NCBI GenBank assembly: GCA_027475525.1
Contig: JAMWFC010000116.1
Location: 2,913,826 to 2,977,825 of the forward strand
Direction of reading: 5' to 3'
DNA from: Macrolepiota albuminosa
Taxonomy: Eukaryota; Basidiomycota; Agaricomycetes; Agaricales; Agaricaceae
DNA: 64,000 nucleotides
The translations under genes were made by a program, and so were the position numbers. This document shows, piece by piece, positions 11,157-22,164 of this stretch (positions are counted from its first letter, which is position 1; each line of letters opens with the position of its first letter). The notes below the pieces were generated by a model. It saw only the letters and a list, made by a program, of their open reading frames with translations. It was not told where the DNA came from and made no database searches.

Positions 11157-14100
11157 TTACAGAGCGATGTACGAGCTATCTAGCCCTAAGGCGTGTAGAA
11201 AAAGATTCACATTGGCTAACTTTGTCTGGCGTTCGTCCTCATCAATGATTAAACCCTTGTTGACCCGATACACGATCTCCAAAACCTTCTCGCGTAACGT
11301 AGTGACAAGGAAAGATTGTTGATCAGCCCCTGCATGCAAAGCAATAGCAGCAAGGAGCTGCCAGACTGGCTGGTCAGCATGATCAATTGGTTTTGAATGT
11401 CCAGCAGGTAAGCGAGCGGCCATCCGACTCGAAGGGAACAATGAAAGTAGATGAGGGGCAAGAGATTGGAATAGATGATCAAACATGGATTTCCTAGACA
11501 ATAGATTAGCAGCAAGTCGTGATAATAGAGTGTTAACTGGCAGGACATACCATGATATAGCTTCCTCGGGTGACATGATATTCTGTGCCAGTTCAACACT
11601 GTTAGTCAAGATCTGTTTAATGACCTCCACACGACTGAGGAAAAGAGTCAATAGAGCAATCCCGGCCTACGCAGATGATTGAGTACCGATGGACTTTTTA
11701 CATGGGACGACATACCCCCGACTGTGCGATGAAGACAATGTTTGTGCGATCCAGCAGAAGTCCAAGGAGGCCTGTGACTAGTTTGAGTTCCGCTCTTGCG
11801 ACAACAGGCAGAATACTGTGCAAGACACCCAATAAGAATGCTTCGGACTGTCGTTCAGCTTCAGCGCGTTCTTTTGTATCCTCGATAGAGTCCAGTAGAT
11901 ATGCATCCTGTACCACATCCAACTGATCGAAGCAAGCAACGAGAAGGGTCAGTAGGGTATACATCCTCTCATGACTCAAGTGTCGAGTGGCCCTGGGCAA
12001 AATCTTTTTTCCTTTACTAGGAACGAGAAGAGAGATGAAGGGATGTGGATTGCTGATCGAGAAAAATTAAGTGCAAGGCCGATCTTCCCTGACTAGGGTG
12101 GCACATACCTAGTTTCAAGGGGTTCCATGACTTTCAGACCATTCCAAAGCTGATCGACACTAGCCTCATACTCCGATTTCCTAGACAAGTGTTATAATGA
12201 TCCATGGTAGACATTTTTGCAGATACGAACCACTGAGTAACAGTTTCTGCATTGTCTTCGGAAGACGGTTCACTTCTTTTAATGTTCTCCGTTTTCAAAA
12301 CAACATCATAAAGGCTCTCAACAGCTACCAAGATCTGACGATGAGACAAAGGTTCTTTGCGGATAAGACCATCCGTCTGGAAACGATATTAGAGAGGGAA
12401 TTTTGGAAACTTCAATACAAGGAGTTGCAATACTTACGTCTCCGGCGTTGCCCAGAGCCTCACGTCCCAGTTTTGCGGCCTCTTGCGCAGCGCCTTCCTT
12501 CGAATTTTGGGTAGTGTCTTTACCAATGTGTGCATGACCCGGCGACAGATTTGGGGAACCACCGGGAGTTGCAGCATCAACTTGAAGCAATTGACGAGGC
12601 GCAGCCTTGTAGCTTCGTCCAGAAGTCTTACCGAGGGCACCTTGCAGGCTGTGAAAAGCTTCATAATAGTGATAGATTAGTCACTGGTAGCAACCAGGCG
12701 AAATTCAACATACAGTGAAGGCCTTTTTCCTCTTCTCTCTTTCGGGCATTACTTACAATCCGTTCAACTTGTTGTTCCATACGAAGCATAGCATTAGGTC
12801 GTCTATTGCCAGGCTTCTGCGAAAGACCAAGCCCTACGCCGCCACCCGAGTTGAACTTGAGCACACGATCATCCTGGGCCTGTATTCCCATACGCGATCG
12901 CAGGATGGCGCCGTAGACTTGAGCATAAAAGTCATCTGCATATGGATCTTGCGTAACGAGTTGAGAGACCTGTATTCTGGTGATAAAGTCCTTGTCTGAT
13001 TGCGTCATGAGATCATTATACCGTGCCTACAACCACATTGAATAGATAGATGCTGAGATTGAGGTGAAGCAACGTACCATGTGGGCGATTTTGGCTGCCT
13101 TTTTCCTCCTTTTTTCCTCCATCTTCTCAGCCTCAATAATCTTGCGCATTGCCTCATGCCGCAGAGCCTCCTGTTCGGCAGGAGATGCTGCATGTAGCTC
13201 TCGTAAAATGTCTGCTTGTGAGAGCTCTGGCATCCGTTGTTGCAGCATCTGAATATTCTGAGGTAGATACGGCAAGCCATCTTGAAGTGAACCAACAAAA
13301 TTATTCCGAACAGCAGGGGATTGGGAACGCTGGCGCCGATTTTGTTGTTGCTGCAGCTGCTGATGCTGAAGGAGAAGATGAGCCTGTAACTCAGCAGGGA
13401 TAGGGCCAGAGGGATGTCGGTGGTGCGCAAGCTGATTGGTAGCATGACTCTGCTGGGCTCGCGTAGCCATTTGACGTTCCATTTCTTCATAGCGCAATTG
13501 CTCCTGTATCTCTAGCAAACGCTGCTGCTGCTCTTGCTGTTGCAGAAGTAACAACTGACGCTGATGCTCAAGAAAGCGTGGAGAAGAAGTAACACCAGAA
13601 AATATTTGCGGAGAAGACGTTCGTTGGAGTTGCTGCTTCTCTCGTTGCTGTTGCTGAAGAGCTTTCTGAAGCTGCAGTTGATGTTGCTGCTCTTGATACT
13701 GAAGAATCTGCTGACGTTCGTATTCCTGTTCTTGTTGCAACAGCTGCTGACGCTCACGTTCACGCTGAAGCTGAAACATACGCAGAGCCTCCTCTTCTTG
13801 TTGCAGGAGAAGTTGCTGCTGTTCAAGCTGTCGTTGGCGAGATTGCTGCGCAACTGCGTGCATTTCCGCCTCAATCTCTTGAAGGGTCTTGACGCCTGGC
13901 TTCATGTTACTATGACCTGGAAATTGGTGATTGATGGAAGAAGAATGGTCTCCATCAAAAGGCGAAAATCTAGAGGTCGCTGGTGACGGACGACGGAGTT
14001 CATTGGAGCGGCCAGCGCCATTGTTGCGAGGAAGAACAGAAAAAGGGGACTTGTCATCCCATATCGCTTCCAAAGAGCTGGTTGTCGACCGGACTATGAG

Positions 14101-14536
14101 AGGAATGAGACGGTCAAGAGTGACTCAAGTGAGCCAGATATGGGTAGAAATCATACGGGGTTGGGAAGGCCCAGGAGCGGGCTGAGATGGCTCTGGACTA
14201 GGTTCTTTTATGAGAGATTGTGCTCTAGGTTCCTGAACCGGCTTAATTGGATCTGGGAAGGCTGGCGTAGAGAAATCAAAGTCCTTGCCTAAGTCAAAGA
14301 ATATCAAGAAGTGTCAGGGAACGAAGTGGAAATGTTTCCATACCAACAACGACGTCGTCACCAAAAGTCTCGTCATTCAATTCATCACGACCTTCCTGGA
14401 GCAAGTCGCCTAAGCCGTCATAACCCTCCTCGCCCCAAGTATAAACAGCAACGTCTTCGGAGGCTAAAGCAGCAGAGTCCTTCAAATTGAGCTTTTCCTG
14501 TTCTAAATCGTGTTGTTCAAAACCAAAGAAAGACAT
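11157..14536 (-). CDS. PAT1: Deadenylation-dependent mRNA decapping factor Pat1
   Basis: The start at 14536 gives the characteristic opening MSFFGFEQHDLEQEK. Later exons carry WGEEGYDGLGDLLQEGRDEL and a long Gln-rich coiled region (about 13150-13870). The conserved middle follows: KAAKIAHMV, then FITRIQVSQLVTQDPYADDF, then the block around ALGKTSGRSYKAAPRQLLQV. The C-terminal helical domain ends in KLANVNLFLHALGLDSS. Pat1 bridges deadenylated mRNA, the Lsm1-7 ring and Dcp2 in processing bodies. The FITRIQVSQLV...DPYADDFY segment is the family's best-conserved linear motif. At least eight short introns are needed and all are frame-consistent; I saw no sequence error in this gene. Its stop is 222 bp from the start of the small downstream gene, and its start is 128 bp from the debranching-enzyme stop. 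Confidence 0.88.
13150..13880 (-). repeat. Poly-glutamine/CAG-like low-complexity coding tract in PAT1
   Basis: The minus strand is packed with CAG/CAA codons. The encoded segment is a Gln/Glu/Arg/Leu-rich coiled coil with runs such as LEQQQLLLQQ and LQQQQREKQQL. Q-rich segments of this kind are common in Pat1 and promote P-body condensation. The triplet usage mixes CAG and CAA, so it is not a pure microsatellite. Confidence 0.75.
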
Positions 14537-14664
14537 GAGAGCATCAAGAAAAGAGGAGATAACAAGAGAAGAGAACGAGCGCGATACTGCCAAATGACTT
14601 GGAACCTTCTAATATACATCTCACGCTCTAGTCATACAACTACAAACACACCAATACAACGCGT

Positions 14665-17600
14665 CTACGTCCCGCACCTCTTATGCACAGTCTCCAAGAA
14701 GTCCAGCAGCGTGCTCGCGCTCCATGCCTGCGTATTGCACGAGTCCACGCAGTATCGTCCGTTTTCGTTCGTAAGTTCGGGAATTCCTGCCCATGCGTCA
14801 TTCTGGATATGCTGTCGAGGCCCCAAAAGTATCTTGTACAGATGGTACAGCGTCTTGCTTTTCTCCTGGTCAACCGTCAATGGGAAGCTGAGATATTCGT
14901 GCTGAAATTACCAACCTCCTCGCTTGCCCCTATCATTGAAAAATGAAGATATGCACGTAAAAAGTAGCCCAATGGCCATCCCCATTCCGGGCCCTGAAAT
15001 AGTGATCAACAGATAACAAAGTACAGCGAAAAATATGGAATACATTATGGTAATTCAGGCCCTTTGCAATAGAGGGGTCCTTTGAATCATTGGAATTATC
15101 GTAGTTGGGACGGTATTGGAGGTCTAGCGGGTCTAGCGTCTTCATCCCAAGAGGACCACGCAAAACTTCGTCTGCAAGCTTTAGAGCACTAAGCGCCCGT
15201 TTCTGGTCAAATAGCTCTGGTGCAACTGTCATGGCAATCAGAAAATTCGGTCGGAACTGATAATCGGACCATTCTCTTCCTGGCCCAGAACCAAAAACAT
15301 CTTTATAGATGCCTCTACGATTGACCAGCGATGTGTTGATAACATATTTGGAGTCGTCCGAAGGATCTGATTTAAGGTTCTTTTACACTATCCAGTCATG
15401 ACGCAGATTAGATGGACATACCCAAAGGTACATAGTAACACTTCTCAAACGATGCCTTGATCAGATTAGCCCATTCCTTGTACGTAACCAATTTCTTTTC
15501 ACCGTCAACTATTGTAGTAGATATCAGGATCGGAATGTGTTTTGAGCTGAATGTTCAACTCACTCGTTACATTGACACCCTTGAATGGGAATTTGCCTGT
15601 CGCGGACAGACCATCAAGCCATGTCAAAGTGCTCTTGAGCAGCCCAGTTATCTCGATAGGAGCGCCATCTCGAGGCGTTCCCGGTACACCCTTTGTGCCC
15701 GCTTTCTGCGACTCCCCCATCTTGTCCATCCAAGTACCACAATTGTGTTCGTTTCCCCCGAAGACAAAACCTGTTTCCCAATCTACATGAATATCAATAT
15801 TAAATCCTGCATCCGTCATTTGCATATCAAGATTTGGGCCAGCATTGTATTCCCTGAAATGAATACCATCCGCATGACGCTGTACTATCTCCTGGATGAC
15901 TTCTGCCAAAGTACTAGAATAAGCGTATGCACGTTGATCATCCCAAGGAACCCATGTGTCATCCTTAGGAAACCGCCTCTTTATAGACTCCGATAGAAGA
16001 GAAAGCCCATCAGGAGCACTTGACACGTAGTCCTGGATGCTCTGCAGCATCCACCAAGGCGAATCCCGAGAATTATATCTAAGGCATCTTCAGTAAAACT
16101 TTGAGATGAAGACTATCTTAGACATTTACCGCGGATTCCGAACGGAATCAAGTAGATTAGGAATCAACCCATGTTTCAATGTTGAAGCGAAAGCGAGAAT
16201 GTGCTTCTTAGCACCTTCAAAGTTTCCGGTCGTCAAGAAAAGGCCTCTAGCTGAAATGAAAATATCACGTCCCCAACACCTCGCCCAGCCTGCTGAAAAG
16301 TGCGGAAGTCCTGCGGCCAAAGATGACGTCGTTGTACCAGGATCAAGAGACGCCGACTTGACTAAACCGTGCAATTGGACTGCGCAGAGGGCCAGATCAT
16401 GAGTGAATGAATGTCCTGAGACTACGAAATCGGAACATTGCTCGATGACGGAACGACGAGCGGCTTTGTAAGCCGTGGACACGACTAGCGCGAAGTATTT
16501 AGGTCTCATGAAGTTTGGTACACCCTTGCAGATACGATCCAGACGTTCTTTAAGCCATTGAGCGGGCTTTGCGAGGTTGGGTAGGTTTTTTACTTGACTG
16601 ATATACATCGCTTTCAGCAAAATAAAAGATCATTTATAATAGAGAAAGACATACTGATTGAGGCGTTCATGAACGTAGTCCAGAGCCCAACTACCTTCTC
16701 TCAGATGAGCACACAAAGGATGTCCGAGGTCATTATATTTCATGACGTGGCGTAATGGATGCATCCATCCTTCCAAACCACAGTAAACCAGTTTCCCAAG
16801 GCCTGGTACATCGTACACACCGAACTTGCCATCAGTGGCGTCTCGCTCTTCTCCATCTACACGATAAAGAACAACGTTAAGTTCAACAAGATCGAGGCTG
16901 TCAAAAACCTCCTGGGCTCCTTGAGAACAGAATTCATCAAGCGAGGTATCGAAATTGTGCAATTGAGTCTCATATATCATGATGCTGCCCGGCGGAAAGT
17001 ATTCCGGGACGATAATCTCGGCATAGGGACCCTCAGAGTCCAGGCCCTGCGGAACAACAACAGGTGCCATCTCTACAAGCTCCGAGGGCATTCCCTGGAG
17101 AGATGTCGAAGTCTTTGATACTTCATATGATGATATTTTGATAGTGGCACCGAAGATGAACCTAGCACGAGTTCGCCGGAGTTTGATGGGATTAACTAGG
17201 ACACGAAGGTATGAGGTATGTTGATCAATAGGGATTAACCCAAACGTACTGAAACCACGATCCTTGGATCCCTTTGAGAACGCTGTATGCGCTACCAATA
17301 TGTACCCCTTTTGCGTATTCGGTTGTACCCGATGGACTACGATATACTGGAACAACGAGATGTCAGGAACATAAGACTGCAAAAATATAAGCATACATCA
17401 TTCTCTTGGTGGACGTGTCCTTCCTCAAAGTTACCAGTCACCATCTCCAGATGTAAGTGGTTCAGTACCCGCTTCACTTTGGCTATTCCACTGTGTTTTC
17501 CGAGCCCTGTCACGTCATAGAGCCGCTTCTCGGAAACCAAGTTCAAGAGCTTGGGATAGAGATCATCGAATCCTTTCACTGAGCCAATAGCACTGTAACT

Positions 17601-20105
17601 AAATGTAACCAGTGAGCCAGTAGAAAGTGCGTCTTCAGCTGAACGTTTGTCGAGAAGAGATTCATTGTCGTGCGTAAGGTCATAAAAAAGCGCATGGGGA
17701 AGAGCGCCGTTTAGCGGGCTAACTATGCATGACCGCACGGGACCTTTTCCAGTTGGAGATGGCAGCTCCTCGCAGCTCGTCATACAGGCACCGTCCATAG
17801 ATCCTAAATAAGTTCAGACTATCATGGTACCAACAATACTCGACGACAAACCAATAGGTTTCCCAACTCCATGTCTATAGATTAACCTTGATAACTCTTT
17901 GGGGTCAGGTGCATTACCACTTTCTCTGATCAGACTGTTGATCCCAAGCTGACGAACGAAAACTAGGTCCATGTCTTCGCTTCCGGTAAAAAGCTCGGCG
18001 CACACATACAAGTCAGGCCGTACGACTCGCGCCGCGTCGAGCATCACTGTGCCCACTTCCAAAGGCGTTGAATGGCAATTATCGATGCGAAAACCATCAA
18101 AAATACGGGCAAGAGACACAACGTAGGTTAACATGTGATCCCATAACCAGGGATTGGATGAAGGAGAAGAGCCGTAACGTAACTTCACACAGTCTCCCCA
18201 GACAATGACTTCACGCCTCAAATAAGCTTTGGAAGGTGGAAGGGCAAAGTTTTGAAGAGGATCAGCATTCCAAATCCAGCCGTTATTGGCGAGGGAGTAG
18301 ACAAGGGGGTCAACCTGTGAGTGTGGAGACAAACGAGTGAAGTACGGCTCAACAAGAGGATTTCTGATCAAGTTAATGCCAAAAAAGATGTTGGATGAAT
18401 GACCTCACATACAATTTCGTGATTTCCCCCAATTTTGGACCATGGACATCTAGCCTCGTGTAACGAACCCGATTTTTTATATTTTCCATTGCCACTCGGG
18501 CATCCTCTTTCCATTCATCGTATAATGGCACGTTGATCACATCAACAATTCTCACCCAGGCGTCTCCGAGGGCATCATACTCAGTGATCTCCTTAAAAGC
18601 CGCTTTTACCATCCCAGCCGACGCCGCCGCATCAGCCTTGACACAAAATCTCGATGAGAGACTATTTAGGCCCTTGATAATGCCCCAAGACTTGGCGATG
18701 TGGGCAAGCTCGACTACAGATTTACCAGAAATGTCCGGGCCCGACCAGGGTTTGTACTTGCCGGAGGTGAGAGCATCTTTGACGGCCTGCTTTTCACGTG
18801 AAACGTCGAGAACATAATATTGCCACAAATTTAATCCTTCAGTCATCGAGCTGAATGCATTTAGAAGGGTGTCGATGTCTCCTTCAGAATCGATAGTTGT
18901 GGGAAGTCGTTTAATTGCAAGATTATCGGAGAATTCGATCATGGCCGTGTCGAGTTCGAGAGCAGGAGTTAAATGAGGGGAATTAGCAGGACTGAAACCT
19001 TTGTGGAAAAGACTGTGAACTGTATTGTCACCTCCAGCTGAGGAAATACGGACCTGCCTCGGGATGTTCGATCAACCATGGACTATCATTTGCGGTGTGA
19101 TTGAGAACGACATCAGTCAACGCCAACAAACCATATCCTTCCCTTGCAACCTCGAGAACTTGCTTGATCTTGTCAGAATCAGTGCTAATGGTTGGATCAA
19201 ACTTCAATTGGTTTCGAAGGGAGTATGGACTTTGACTTTCGCCTCGCTCCTGCAAAGGCGTCCAATGCAACATAGTGTAGCCACGCTGAGAAGCTTCTTC
19301 AAAGTGTCTCCGCCATTGTGTGATGGATCCCATCCACTTGGACACGACGGTCAGGATTGCAAGGCCGTTAAGAGGCAGGTTGATATATTTGTCCTCGCTC
19401 ACAATTGCACCACCACGGTCGGGAGATAGAGGCTCTAAAGTCTGAGAATCCAAGATAGGACTACGGGCTTTGATTTTGAGATGAGGATCGATGTTGAAAA
19501 ACCCCTCGCGTCCCTTGACTCGTTGGCCAGGCGTATCACTATCATATTCGACCCAGTAGACAAACGCACCAGCGTGCGATATGGGAAGATCAATGTGAAT
19601 AGATTTAGAATAGTCTATTGGAAGCCTGTACGCATGTCAGAGTAGATATATGCGGGTAGATTGCAAAAGACTCGTACTTTCGCTCGGCGAAACGATCACG
19701 TCCGAAGGTTCCACCGTCAAGGGGAAAATTGGTTTTGAAGACGCCGTTTCTAGCAGCAGGGGTACCTGGATCAATCGAGACACGAAGAACATACGGAACA
19801 TATGCGGGGGGCAGGCGTATGTACTAAGGCATGCATCAGCCATCAACCGATACGTGTAAGATTGGAATCGCACGTACTGAGCGGTCTTTGTGTGGGCCAC
19901 CATCTATATCTAAATGCAACTCGTAAACACGGATTGGAGCATCTCCTGATTTAAATTGAGATTGAAAAAACTCTATCCCTTCGTCAGCGGGAGTCTTGGG
20001 AGTCGTCGGGGTTATAGGAACATTGGAACTCGGTGTAGACAATGGCGGAATGACAACTGAACTCAGCCTTTGTTGATGCAAATTCTGCCTCTTCGGCATC
20101 GCCAT
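14665..20105 (-). CDS. GDB1: Glycogen debranching enzyme (4-alpha-glucanotransferase / amylo-1,6-glucosidase)
   Basis: This is a long multi-exon gene of roughly 1,550 residues, close to the family length. The first in-frame ATG is at 20105 (MAMPKRQ). The N-terminal half is a GH13-like transferase: TPLQERGESQSPYS, LLALTDVVLNHTANDSPW, YLRREVIVWGDCVKLRYG, and the catalytic-Asp motif DGFRIDNCHSTP followed by AELFTGSEDMD. The C-terminal half is the GH133 glucosidase: AAGLPHFSAGWARCWGRDIF, LAFASTLKHGLIPNLLD, NCGTWMDKMGESQKAG and VPGTPRDGAPIEI. It ends in NGRYCVDSCNTQAWSAS. The enzyme moves maltotriosyl units and then cleaves the remaining alpha-1,6 glucose during cytosolic glycogen breakdown. All exon joins that I checked keep frame. 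Confidence 0.93.
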
Positions 20106-20399
20106 CGTTGACAACAGCGGATAGGTGGAAATGGCTGGGGTTGAATTCGAGCTGAGGTATGAAGTGTGATGTCACTGATCATGATATTAGATAATATAAC
20201 TAAATCATGAACGTTGCATGAACCTCAACTATGTTTAGTCAACTAGAAAAGAGGGTAACATAGTAAGATGGGTCTAGTAAGGTTATTATTATGCAGCTGC
20301 CCCGCACCGGCACACTGGGGCAACATGTCGAGTGATCCAGGCCCAGAAAAATCCTCAATCCGTCCGAATGACTGCCTCTGCAAGGATTGTTGGGTCAGA

Positions 20400-21682
20400 T
20401 TACAATTGCACAACTGAATGGAAGAACAACGGACTGAAGAACTCATATGATAGCCAGCAAAGCGCTGTGCTGGGCATTATGGTCAACACTCGTGGTGTTA
20501 AACCCCGACCAAAACCCTTGATACCATCCCTTCGCCAGATCACACGAAATGCATCCGTCATTCCTCTGCAATTCCGAATATCCGAGTCTGCGGACGTCCC
20601 GCGAGTCTGCAAAATTGTTTTCGCTACGTCCAGTGGAGTTGTCACGGCAGCTGCAACAGCTCCAGCGACAGCCCCTGAAACGATATGTGTCGTGGGTGAA
20701 TACTGATGTGAAGGGTTCATAAAGCGTTTGAGCTGTTCATAAACGGTGAACTGGATCGCGTTGAACGGTATTGAGATGGCCAGCGTTGTTGGATAAGACA
20801 CGTAGAAGGCTGCAAGACCTTCTTTACGGAACACCGTCCGTGCGCATGTAAATACAGAACGAAATTCAGACTTGTGTAGTTGCATCCGTTGCTTGACGAC
20901 TGAAGTTTGGAGCAAACGCGATACCGATTATTAGTATGCCCAACCGTATACACACGAGAAAATTTACGCACCGTCAAAGGGATTCATGAGAGCATCACTG
21001 GCGATAGTTGCTATGCCCAACCGTATACACACGAGAAAATTTACGCACCGTCAAAGGGATTCATGAGAGCATCACTGGCGATAGTTGCTGAAGCACCCGC
21101 GAGTGCTAAAGAGAATTAAAAGGTTGGCGCGGAGAGGAAACTAAAAAAGCAGCGCACATGTAGCGACCCACTGATTGCCTGCTTCGTTGCCCCCTGCCAG
21201 TTCCTTGACAGCTTCTAGTGTTCCAAAGTGTATCGCGTGAGCAGGACCGGCGCCCAATGCAACAGACGATACTCCTCGCCATAACGCTCTTAATCCTTCT
21301 GTCGATGAAATTCTTGAGAAGGCGTTCCCAACACCACTGTATACGGCTACAGGAGACGCTGCAAAAACTTGCATCCGCGTCTGTTGGAAGGACTTAAAAC
21401 CCACAGAATGGATGAAGGATGCAAAAAACCAACTTTTATACTGTCAATAGGAAACATAACTGCATGTTCAGATATGCCGGCCTATACACAAACCCCAAGT
21501 TATAGACACTACAAGTGCCTTCTGGAATTGACACACTCACTAGGGCACCAGCTAGCATATTCACCTATATTTTTTTAGAAAAAAAGAAGGTCACAGACTT
21601 TCTATCATCAGTAGGTAAAACTACGACGTACCGCGAACCCCGCATTAGCTGGCAAGGCCTCATAATCTATTTCCTCGGACAT
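20400..21682 (-). CDS. Mitoferrin, mitochondrial iron carrier (MRS3/MRS4 family)
   Basis: The start ATG at 21682 opens MSEEIDYEALPANAGF. The protein is a three-repeat mitochondrial carrier of about 300 residues. Each repeat carries the signature Px[D/E]xx[K/R]: FPIDSIKTRMQVFA, NPFDVVKQRMQLH and TPLDVAKTILQTRG. The first repeat continues with SRISSTEGLRALWRGVSSVA and GAGPAHAIHFGTLEAVKEL, the Gly/Ala/Pro/His pattern seen in mitoferrins, which import ferrous iron across the inner membrane for haem and Fe-S synthesis. There are at least five introns; the one at about 20985-20905 contains most of the 77-bp duplication, so its apparent length is inflated. Removing one copy leaves a normal intron. 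The gene lies 294 bp from the debranching enzyme start, in tandem on the same strand. Confidence 0.88.
20935..21088. repeat. 77-bp tandem duplication (20935/21012/21088)
   Basis: The two copies span an exon end (…DALMNPFD) and the following intron donor of the mitoferrin gene. The extra copy therefore adds a second donor and a partial exon copy inside what should be one intron. Confidence 0.97.
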
Positions 21683-22164
21683 GATTACAACCTGTCGGAT
21701 ACGACTAATTTAAAGACCGAGAAAGTGCCTGCGCAGCCTGGTGAGTTGGCTATTTTTTGGAGAGAAATGACCGAAAAAAAGGTCGCGGTGTCGGATCGAG
21801 TTGGACGTAGTAGACGGCGATTGCCTACGATTGCCCGAAACTAAAATCTTTAGCCGAGTGCCTGATTTACACAATGGCGGACAAGCTCACTCCTAAGTCG
21901 TTGGCGTTTAGGTGTTCTATCTACACCTACTGTATCTTTCTCGACTGCCTGGGAACACTGACTCAAGGATTGAAGAAGTGGGAACCAATCATAGTTCCCA
22001 TTGGCGTCGAGTGGGCAAAAACCAAGCTTGTTCCCCTGTCTATTAGTTCTTTAACAAAATCATAAATCGTTCGATTCCATTCCGTATATATCAATACGTA
22101 GTTACTAACTTAACCTAAGTAACGACCTACTCTTGACTACAGTTACATATCACACAAACCTGTT
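21683..22164. other. Intergenic spacer, mitoferrin promoter side
   Basis: This 482-bp stretch lies between the mitoferrin start and the stop of the giant helicase gene, both on the minus strand. It must hold the mitoferrin promoter. A plus-strand frame at 21874-22065 has no recognisable motif and I do not call it a gene. Confidence 0.5.

Noticed and set aside
13564..13986. A Leu-rich plus-strand frame resembling a membrane protein
   Set aside because: It is the complement of CAG/CAA-rich PAT1 coding sequence, which reads as CTG/TTG leucine on the other strand.
15457..15996. A long plus-strand frame opposite the debranching enzyme
   Set aside because: It is a mirror of a strongly supported minus-strand exon carrying NCGTWMDKMGE and has no family features of its own.
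21874..22065. A 63-residue plus-strand gene in the mitoferrin upstream region
   Set aside because: It is short, has no recognisable motif and no intron signals, and lies where a promoter is expected.
22060..22090. tRNA gene suggested by GTTCGATTCC on the plus strand
   Set aside because: The bases beside the loop do not form a T stem and no cloverleaf can be drawn upstream.
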